DNA from: Melioribacter roseus
GTDB lineage: Bacteria; Bacteroidota; Ignavibacteria; Ignavibacteriales; Melioribacteraceae
NCBI GenBank assembly: GCA_020722085.1
Contig: DYLN01000005.1
Coordinates: forward strand, 1 to 57,531
Reading direction: 5' to 3'
Length of the DNA stretch: 57,531 bases
In this document: piece by piece, positions 52,167 to 57,531 of the stretch
How the letters are laid out: the number at the start of each line of letters is the position of its first letter
Numbering within the stretch: position 1 is the first letter of the stretch
Notes under the pieces: model-generated
The model's database searches: none
What the model was told of the DNA's origin: nothing
What the model saw: only the letters and a program-made list of their open reading frames with translations
Made by a program: the position numbers and the translations under genes

Positions 52167-52577
52167 ATGGTTATTTACGTAAGCCGTAAAGAAACATTCA
52201 GTGCTTCCCACAGACTTTTTAACAAAAATCTTTCTGATGAGGAAAATCAGAAAATTTTCGGGAAGTGCAGTAATCCGAACGGGCATGGACACAACTACGT
52301 CCTTGAAGTAATTATTCAGGGCGAGCCTGATCCCAGCACCGGCTATGTTATTGACTTAAAACTGCTGAAAACTATCATTAGAGAAAATGTAATAAATAAA
52401 GTTGACCACAAAAACTTGAATCTTGATGTAGATTTTTTGAAAGATATAATACCAACAACCGAAAATATCGCTGCCGGGATCTGGAAGCAGCTTAAAGATA
52501 AAATTCCAAGCGGCAGGTTATATTCAGTTAAACTATATGAAACGGAAAAAAATTTTGTTGAATACAAAGGAGAATAA
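52167..52577 (+). CDS. 6-pyruvoyl-tetrahydropterin synthase-like (PTPS/QueD family)
   Basis: 136 residues. Zinc ligands are His15, His40 and His42, with Cys34 as catalytic residue. [23 protein letters not shown] and the C-terminal [13 protein letters not shown] follow the animal PTPS pattern closely. The typical bacterial QueD motif is shorter around the Cys and lacks NPNGHGHNY. The reaction is therefore likely conversion of dihydroneopterin triphosphate to 6-pyruvoyl-tetrahydropterin, although queuosine-pathway QueD activity remains possible. It sits just upstream of folE and an SDR. Confidence 0.85.
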   Translation: MVIYVSRKETFSASHRLFNKNLSDEENQKIFGKCSNPNGHGHNYVLEVIIQGEPDPSTGYVIDLKLLKTIIRENVINKVDHKNLNLDVDFLKDIIPTTENIAAGIWKQLKDKIPSGRLYSVKLYETEKNFVEYKGE

Positions 52578-52579
52578 CA

Positions 52580-53146
52580 TTGAATCTAGATTTATTTGCT
52601 AAATCTGTACAGACTATTTTAGAACAAATAGGCGAAGATTTGAATCGCCCAGGATTAATAAAAACACCCAAGAGAGTAGCAAAAGCTTATGAATTTTTAA
52701 TGCAGGGATACAAAAAAAATATCGAGGATGTTTTAAATGGAGCTATATTCGAAGAAAAGTACGATGAAATGGTAATTGTAAAGGATATTGATTTTTACTC
52801 AATGTGTGAACATCATTTGCTCCCTTTCTACGGGAAAGTTCATGTGGCTTATATTCCGAACGGTAAAATTGTTGGCATTAGTAAAATCCCCAGACTAGTC
52901 GATGTATTTGCCCGCAGACTTCAAGTACAGGAACGAATGACGCAGCAGATTTGTGATACACTCGAAGAATACCTTTCTCCACAGGGAACAGGAGTTGTTG
53001 TTGAAGCATATCACATGTGCATGATGATGCGCGGCGTTGAGAAACAAAATTCAATTACAACCACAAGTGCAATGCACGGTGTTTTCAAGGAGAACGAAAG
53101 TACCCGGAACGAATTCTTAAAGCTTATCCAGTTGAAAAGAGTATGA
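52580..53146 (+). CDS. folE: GTP cyclohydrolase I
   Basis: 188 residues with TTG start directly after the PTPS gene. The zinc Cys and His are in [21 protein letters not shown] near residue 74 and in [21 protein letters not shown] near 144. It makes 7,8-dihydroneopterin triphosphate from GTP, which feeds folate, queuosine or tetrahydropterin pathways. The gene overlaps the SDR by 4 bases. Confidence 0.95.
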   Translation: MNLDLFAKSVQTILEQIGEDLNRPGLIKTPKRVAKAYEFLMQGYKKNIEDVLNGAIFEEKYDEMVIVKDIDFYSMCEHHLLPFYGKVHVAYIPNGKIVGISKIPRLVDVFARRLQVQERMTQQICDTLEEYLSPQGTGVVVEAYHMCMMMRGVEKQNSITTTSAMHGVFKENESTRNEFLKLIQLKRV

Positions 53147-53856
53147 CGGCAAAGACTAAAGTAATTTGGCTGACAGGTGCAGGCTCCGGAATCGGTAAGT
53201 CGATCGCAGAAATATTTGTAAGAAAAAATCATAATGTAATTTGCTGCTCGAGAGATGCAGAAAAACTGAAGAGGCTTAAGACAGAATTGAATGACAAAGC
53301 CGGTTTAGTTGATATATATAAACTGGATGTCACTAATCATTCTGAGATTTCCAAAGTTTACAATGAAATTAAGAAAGGTAAGGAGATTGACTGCTTAATC
53401 AATAATGCGGGTATAACTTCATTTAACTTAGCTGCTGATGATACAATGGAGGAAATTCGAAAAATTATTGAAACTAATCTGCTAGGTTCAATTTTTACAA
53501 TTAAGACGGTACTCCCCGACTTTATAAAAAGAAAGAAGGGAACTATCATAAATATACTTTCTGTCGTTACAAAAAAGGTGTTCACTAAAAGCAGTATTTA
53601 CTCTGCTTCCAAACACGGTCTGCTTGCATATACAAATGTACTAAGAGAAGAAGTGCGTGAACATAACATTCGTATAATTAACGTAATACCAGGGGCAACC
53701 AAAACACCCATGTGGTCAAATAAAGTTCTTGAAAAACATTCCGACAGAATGATAACACCTTCCGATATCGGGAAAATAGTTTTCGATGTTTTTACATTGG
53801 AAACAAATATGGTAGCTGAAGAAATTGTACTAAGACCAATAAAGGGGGACCTTTAA
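53143..53856 (+). CDS. Short-chain dehydrogenase/reductase in pterin cluster
   Basis: 237-residue classical SDR. The NAD(P) loop is TGAGSGIG (11-18), NNAG near residue 87 and the catalytic Tyr-Lys in YSASKHG near 150. Its 4-base overlap with folE and its position after a PTPS gene suggest sepiapterin-reductase-like activity, the last step of tetrahydrobiopterin synthesis. By sequence alone it is only a general SDR. Confidence 0.75.
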   Translation: MTAKTKVIWLTGAGSGIGKSIAEIFVRKNHNVICCSRDAEKLKRLKTELNDKAGLVDIYKLDVTNHSEISKVYNEIKKGKEIDCLINNAGITSFNLAADDTMEEIRKIIETNLLGSIFTIKTVLPDFIKRKKGTIINILSVVTKKVFTKSSIYSASKHGLLAYTNVLREEVREHNIRIINVIPGATKTPMWSNKVLEKHSDRMITPSDIGKIVFDVFTLETNMVAEEIVLRPIKGDL

Positions 53857-53907
53857 TTACTGATAATTTGATTTCATTCAATGGATTAAAATTAGACTGA
53901 CAAACCC

Positions 53908-53931
53908 AAAAAAGCCGGTGCTACCCGGCTT
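53908..53931 (-). terminator. Terminator of the minus-strand Spy-like gene
   Basis: Read on the minus strand: AAGCCGG-GTAGCA-CCGGCTT followed by TTTTGGG. The 7-bp stem with a T tract is oriented for the gene at 54041-54535. It lies about 110 bases past that gene's stop. Confidence 0.6.
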
Positions 53932-53937
53932 AAAGAC

Positions 53938-54002
53938 TCGTTCCCAACGTCTCGCTCGCTGAGTCAGACGGACTCTGCGAGCGGACAGGTTGGGGACGAA
54001 AC
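53938..54002. repeat. CTCGTTCCCAA-type palindrome, copy B
   Basis: Outer arms CGTTCCCAAC and GTTGGGGACG form a stem with one wobble. The interior CGCTCGC-T-GAGTC-AGACG-GACTC-T-GCGAGCG is a second strong stem. The outer arm matches copy A at 9786-9817. Confidence 0.5.
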
Positions 54003-54040
54003 CTTACATTTTGTTCACCATTTATTTAATTATTTCCTGA

Positions 54041-54535
54041 TTAATACATCATTCGATTACGCATCATTGGACGCGAGCCAAAATTATCCTTTAACCTATT
54101 TATCCGTTCGCGCATAAATCCGCGTGCATTTCCCATCCTGCCGAAATTTTTGGACCACAATTCTTTTTGTTCGGGGGTGAGTATTTTATAAACAGCAAGC
54201 CATGATTTTATCCTTTCAGATTTCAGTTCTGCCTGTAATTTGCTGTTTGCATCGGTTAAACTCAGAATCTTTCCTTCATCGATATTATTATCGCGAATCA
54301 TTTTCTGGATTTCGATTCTATTTTTTTCTATATCTGCCCGGATATCAACAGCTTTTAGTCTTTGGTTATACATGATATCGCTGAATTGTTTTTGCTGGTC
54401 GGCAGTCAGGTTAAGCATTTTATAGATCCCACCGTTATTTTGGAAAATTGGACGGTTGGGTTTATTGGGTTGAGCATTTACTAATCCTATGCTCATAAAT
54501 GTAACAGCGGCGAGAAGAACAACGATCTTTTTCAT
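54041..54535 (-). CDS. Spy/CpxP-like periplasmic protein
   Basis: 164 residues from the ATG at 54535, which has a perfect AAGGAGG site. A longer frame to 54583 exists. Signal peptide (VVLLAAVTFMSIGLVNAQ), then the Spy-like helical fold with two LTxxQ-type motifs: LTADQQKQF near residue 42 and LTPEQKELW near 121. The C-terminus is rich in Arg and Met (MRNRMMY). Such proteins bind unfolded periplasmic proteins or metals. It is divergent from the ECF sigma gene with mirrored promoters. Confidence 0.8.
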   Translation of the reverse strand: MKKIVVLLAAVTFMSIGLVNAQPNKPNRPIFQNNGGIYKMLNLTADQQKQFSDIMYNQRLKAVDIRADIEKNRIEIQKMIRDNNIDEGKILSLTDANSKLQAELKSERIKSWLAVYKILTPEQKELWSKNFGRMGNARGFMRERINRLKDNFGSRPMMRNRMMY

Positions 54536-54567
54536 TTTTACCTCCTTGGTAATAAGTTTTTTATTCA

Positions 54568-54654
54568 TTCGATAATTTGACATAATTACACCTTCAACGG
54601 TTTAAAAAAGATGATTTAAACCAGAGTTTGTATTATTTTGTCAAAGTTATCGAA
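54568..54654. promoter_or_regulatory. Mirror-image divergent promoters of the envelope-stress module
   Basis: Two nearly identical promoters face opposite ways. Plus: TTCGATAA (54568-54575), TTGACA (54577-54582), 18 bases, TTTAAA (54601-54606). Minus, on the opposite strand: TTCGATAA (54654-54647), TTGACA (54644-54639), 18 bases, TTTAAA (54620-54615). The -10 boxes are part of a perfect inverted repeat GGTTTAAA-N8-TTTAAACC (54599-54622). The 87-bp dyad likely lets one sigma factor or regulator control both directions. Confidence 0.65.
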
Positions 54655-54667
54655 CTTAAATGTGTTT

Positions 54668-55222
54668 ATGGCAGATCCAAATAACGATTTTGAATTAGTG
54701 AAAAGCTTTAATGAAGGGAATGAAAATGCTTTTAACATTATTATCAGAAAATATCAGCAAAAAATTTATTGGCATGCAAGAAGAATGCTTGGAAATCATC
54801 TGGATGCTGATGAAGTTACTCAACAGGTAATAATTGTTCTTTATAATAAGCTTAAGACTTTCAGTTTTAAATCTAGTCTCTATACATGGATTTATAAAAT
54901 TGTTAATACGAGAAGTCTTAACCAGATAAAAAAAAATCAGGTAAAGAGGTTTTTTAGTTTTGAAGATGTACGTGAAAATGAGCTGTCCGGTTCGAATGAT
55001 ATTATTGAAGATATTTCTAACAAACAAATAATTGATAAAGTACAAAAACTGCTGCAGAAACTGCCCTTGAAGCAGAGAGAAGTTTTTATTATGAGAAACT
55101 TTGATGAACTAACGTATGAAGAAATTTCTAAGATAACCGGCAAAAGCGTCGGCGGGTTGAAAGCAAATTATTTTCATGCTTTAAAAAAGTTAACGGAGAT
55201 GATGAAATATGAAGATCAATGA
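54668..55222 (+). CDS. ECF-subfamily RNA polymerase sigma factor
   Basis: 184 residues from ATG 54668. A TTG at 54638 in the same frame lacks a ribosome site. Sigma region 2 is FNIIIRKYQQKIYWHARRMLGNHLDADEVTQ (residues 28-58), and region 4 is KLPLKQREVFIMRNFDELTYEEISKITGKSVGGLKANYFHALKKL. No other domain. It is followed by an anti-sigma-like gene overlapping by 14 bases and by a Spy-like gene, which suggests an envelope-stress circuit. It may drive the mirrored promoters in front of it. Confidence 0.88.
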   Translation: MADPNNDFELVKSFNEGNENAFNIIIRKYQQKIYWHARRMLGNHLDADEVTQQVIIVLYNKLKTFSFKSSLYTWIYKIVNTRSLNQIKKNQVKRFFSFEDVRENELSGSNDIIEDISNKQIIDKVQKLLQKLPLKQREVFIMRNFDELTYEEISKITGKSVGGLKANYFHALKKLTEMMKYEDQ

Positions 55223-55808
55223 AAAGATATTAAGGCACCTCAGCGGACTGATGGGCGAGGAAGAAAAAACAATCTTCGAAAAAGAACTGAGTGAATCACA
55301 CCAACTCTTAGCTGAGTATAATAAAATAAAATTATATCTAGATAATATTTCCAGTGTGAAAGAAATCTCGGGCGATCCTGCGTATTTCGTTAATCTGCTG
55401 CCGAGAGTAAGAGAAAAAATTCAAGCGAAAAAGAAAAACCAGTTCTCTAAAAAAATTGTATATGCAATTCCCGCTCTTTCTGCGGCTTTGATAATATTTT
55501 TGATCTATTCGCCTGCAAATAAAAATGTTACTGTGGATGACCTTGTTAACGAAATTATAGCCAATGCAGACCAAAGAGAAATTTCAGATAGATATGTTAA
55601 TCTTAGCAACGACATAGATGATTACGGGTTTTATGAAGAATCTGTTCCTGATACAGTTATGATACCGGCAGAGTGGCAAAAGGGTGCAGAAGCTTATTAT
55701 ATTACAAATCGTCAGTTTAGAAATGGTGATGATTTTAGCCTGCTTGAAAACCTAAGCGAAAAAGAACTGGAAGAAGTTTATAAAGATTTATCGAAAATTA
55801 ATATTTAA
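55209..55808 (+). CDS. Anti-sigma factor-like single-span membrane protein
   Basis: 199 residues. The N-terminal cytoplasmic part starts ILRHLSGLMGEEEKTIFEKELSES, like zinc-free anti-sigma N-domains. One hydrophobic span lies near residues 79-97 (VYAIPALSAALIIFLIY), leaving about 100 residues outside. The pairing and 14-base overlap with the ECF sigma gene are the main evidence. Confidence 0.7.
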   Translation: MKINEKILRHLSGLMGEEEKTIFEKELSESHQLLAEYNKIKLYLDNISSVKEISGDPAYFVNLLPRVREKIQAKKKNQFSKKIVYAIPALSAALIIFLIYSPANKNVTVDDLVNEIIANADQREISDRYVNLSNDIDDYGFYEESVPDTVMIPAEWQKGAEAYYITNRQFRNGDDFSLLENLSEKELEEVYKDLSKINI

Positions 55809-55820
55809 AAAGGTGAAGCA

Positions 55821-56285
55821 ATGAAAAGAATATTGTCAACAATTTTGCTTTTACTTTTTACTGTAGTATTAACAGCACAAGAGGGTCCCGGGAAAAATGT
55901 GAGAATGAAACTACGAAAAATAGAGCAGCTTGAAAAAGCCAAGTTAATTGAAGCATTGAATTTAAGTGAAGATACGGCAGTGAGATTTTTTGCCAGAAGG
56001 AATGAAAATCAAGAAAAGATAAAAAGTTTATTTGAAGAGCGGGATAAGATACTTGCTGGGATCGAGGATAATTTTAAGTCGAACACCAAAAATCCGGACG
56101 ATTATTGTAAAAAGACAGTTGATAAACTGCGAAATATTGATGAACAAATTATAAATGAGAAATATTCATTTATTAATTCACTGAAAGATATTTTTACTGC
56201 TGAACAGATAATAAAATATCTAGCATTTGAATATAGTTTTAGAAAAGAAATCAGAGAATCTATAATGCGCCACAGGCAAAGATAA
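55821..56285 (+). CDS. Spy-like periplasmic protein, second copy
   Basis: 154 residues, signal peptide (STILLLLFTVVLTAQ). It is all-helical, highly charged, with one LTxxQ-like motif near the end (FTAEQIIKYL) and the LNLSEDTAVRFF element. It lies 12 bases after the anti-sigma gene. A likely regulon member and possible sensor of misfolded envelope protein. Confidence 0.7.
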   Translation: MKRILSTILLLLFTVVLTAQEGPGKNVRMKLRKIEQLEKAKLIEALNLSEDTAVRFFARRNENQEKIKSLFEERDKILAGIEDNFKSNTKNPDDYCKKTVDKLRNIDEQIINEKYSFINSLKDIFTAEQIIKYLAFEYSFRKEIRESIMRHRQR

Positions 56286-56387
56286 AGGAAACCTTTTATA
56301 CCTGTAAACGGAAATATAAACTTTTTGATGGCTGCCTTACGGTATTGCATTTTTTAATCTTCAATCCTATTTTGTGACACATTTTTT

Positions 56388-56474
56388 GCGGAAGTGGTGA
56401 AATTGGTATACACGCTACTTTGAGGGGGTAGTGCCCGTTAGGGCGTGCGGGTTCGAGTCCCGCCTTCCGCACCA
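56388..56474 (+). tRNA. tRNA-Leu (anticodon GAG)
   Basis: 87 bases. The acceptor arms GCGGAAG and CTTCCGC pair perfectly. The anticodon stem-loop is CTACT-TTGAGGG-GGTAG with GAG in the centre. A long variable arm (TGCCCGTTAGGGCG) and GGTTCGAGTCC follow, and CCA is encoded. This is a type II tRNA that reads CUC/CUU. Confidence 0.95.
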
Positions 56475-56506
56475 GCTTCAACCAATAACTAAAAAAAGGA
56501 AGTATC

Positions 56507-57274
56507 ATGAAAAGATCCGCATCTTTTATGTTCACTTTATTTTTCCTCTTTGTTGGATTTGAATTGTATGCACAAAAAGCCGAGATGGACCCCGAGGCTG
56601 CAAAAGCTTATAATGAGGGGAACAGTCTGCTTAAAGCCGGAAATTACGAAGGTGCCGTTAAGCAGTATGATATTGCATTAAAAACGTCTAACGACTATCG
56701 TATATATTATCAAAAGGGGATTGCACAAAAAAAACAAGGCAAGTTAAAAGAAGCTGAAGATACTTTTAACAAGTCAGTAAAAAGCAATCCCAATTTTGAT
56801 ATCACATATAACGGCCTTGGCGGTGTTTATTATGAAGAAGGCAAATATCTTGAAGCAGCCGAGGCTTTTAAAAAATTCGGCGAGCTGACTAAAAATAAAG
56901 CTAATAAAGAAAAAGCAGATGAGTATACTGCCAGGTCTTATGCCAAACTTGCCGAAGAAGAAAAAAGAGACGGTAAGCTTGATAAAGCTGCCGAACATTT
57001 AAATGAAGCCCTTAAATATTACAGTCTTGATGCTGCTTATATTACTCTGGCTGCAGTGGAAATCGATAACGGCAATTTTCAAAAAGCAATCGACGCTACT
57101 AATGCGGTAATAGCTATGAAAAACACCACCTTCAAAGGCGCTGCTTATTATTATAAAGGATTGGCATACAAAAAAATGGACGACGCCGCAAAAGCAAAAG
57201 AGAATTTCGAACTTGCCAAAAGAGATCCTCAGTATAAAAAACTGAGCGATTATGAATTAAATGGTATGAAATAA
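56507..57274 (+). CDS. Secreted TPR-repeat protein
   Basis: 255 residues with a signal peptide (MFTLFFLFVGFELYAQ). Five or so TPR-like repeats follow, among them AKAYNEGNSLLKAGNYEGAV, IYYQKGIAQKKQGKLKEAEDTF and YYYKGLAYKKMDDAAKAKENF. It is likely a scaffold in the periplasm or outer membrane. A strong terminator follows. Confidence 0.85.
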   Translation: MKRSASFMFTLFFLFVGFELYAQKAEMDPEAAKAYNEGNSLLKAGNYEGAVKQYDIALKTSNDYRIYYQKGIAQKKQGKLKEAEDTFNKSVKSNPNFDITYNGLGGVYYEEGKYLEAAEAFKKFGELTKNKANKEKADEYTARSYAKLAEEEKRDGKLDKAAEHLNEALKYYSLDAAYITLAAVEIDNGNFQKAIDATNAVIAMKNTTFKGAAYYYKGLAYKKMDDAAKAKENFELAKRDPQYKKLSDYELNGMK

Positions 57275-57286
57275 TTTTTTTAGTGT

Positions 57287-57317
57287 AAGCCTCCTAATTG
57301 GGGGCTTTTTCTTTTTG
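57287..57317 (+). terminator. Terminator after the TPR gene
   Basis: AAGCCTCC-TAATT-GGGGGCTT with a following T tract (TTTCTTTTT). Eight base pairs with one wobble, 12 bases past the stop. Confidence 0.75.
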
Positions 57318-57346
57318 TTATCTAAAAATTAGTCGCTATTGTTTCA

Positions 57347-57531
57347 TTATGCAGTTTGATGTTTTTTATATGGGTGAATTTTCCCCCTCTTAAGTTTTTT
57401 CTGTCTATTCATAATTTTATGTGCACATTCCATTATTGCCCAAAGCAGGTCTTCATAGAATGAGATATTAATTCTTATCATATCTGTCCAAAATAAACAT
57501 TTAGGGATACGGCGCACATTAAAAGAAATTC
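57347..57531 (-). CDS. 3' end of a minus-strand reading frame (cut by window edge)
   Basis: An open frame of 60 codons enters from the right edge and ends at a TAA at 57347-57349. It contains FYEDLLWAIMECAHKIMNR and a basic tail (KKLKRGKIHPYKKHQTA). No family recognised. A chance open frame is possible in this AT-rich DNA. The stretch 57318-57346 holds nothing else. Confidence 0.35.
   Translation of the reverse strand, partial: ISFNVRRIPKCLFWTDMIRINISFYEDLLWAIMECAHKIMNRQKKLKRGKIHPYKKHQTA

Noticed and set aside
1-57531. CRISPR arrays, prophage or toxin-antitoxin genes
   Set aside because: No regular repeat-spacer pattern, phage structural genes or recognisable toxin pairs were seen.

Overview
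The window is AT-rich and densely coded, and looks like a chromosomal segment of a member of the Ignavibacteria / Chlorobi side of the Bacteroidota. The reasons are a LysW carrier-protein amino-acid pathway, a 2-oxoglutarate dehydrogenase E1 fused to an E2-like domain, Bacteroidota-type DUF2723, PepSY-like and Spy-like proteins, many lipoproteins, and frequent TTG starts. The taxonomic call is inference; there is no rRNA here.

Layout. 1-5.7 kb: end of an unknown gene, then a TolC / membrane-fusion / RND efflux operon. 5.7-9.9 kb: a PAP2 phosphatase, a complete 1.3-kb insertion sequence with inverted repeats, a secreted protein of unknown function, and the decayed 3' third of a second RND pump that shares a 158-bp identical tract with the intact pump. 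9.9-15 kb: PepSY-like protein, a CsoR repressor with a clear promoter/operator and a P1B-type ATPase with an atypical membrane motif, fumarase, and two decayed genes. 15-21 kb: cupin, DinB-like, a small unknown protein, YqaA-type membrane protein, acyl-CoA synthetase, methionyl-tRNA synthetase. 21.3-27.7 kb: three parvulin-type periplasmic chaperones, MoxR ATPase and an M23 peptidase that seems to begin at a non-AUG codon. 27.7-31.3 kb: the fused 2-oxoglutarate dehydrogenase on the minus strand.

31.4-37.7 kb is the most interesting part. A LysW operon (lysW, homocitrate synthase-like gene, lysX, lysY/argC, lysZ, lysJ) holds a class II glutamine-amidotransferase-like Ntn hydrolase between lysY and lysZ and has no lysK. 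That hydrolase is a candidate for the missing step that releases the product from the gamma-glutamyl link to LysW. Upstream is a branched, highly structured element and a short leader reading frame.

37.7-42.3 kb holds complex I genes nuoABCDEF with a promoter and a terminator. 42.4-48.2 kb holds a DUF2723 protein, a MITE, a secreted M28 peptidase and an MBL-fold hydrolase. 48.2-50.9 kb is a fur-feoA-feoB operon, divergent from two peroxiredoxins. 52.2-53.9 kb is a compact PTPS / GTP cyclohydrolase I / SDR cluster that could make tetrahydrobiopterin or a related pterin. 54-56.3 kb is an envelope-stress module: a Spy-like gene divergent from an ECF sigma factor, anti-sigma and second Spy-like gene, with two mirror-image promoters of nearly the same sequence between them. 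A tRNA-Leu(GAG), a TPR protein and a terminator close the window.
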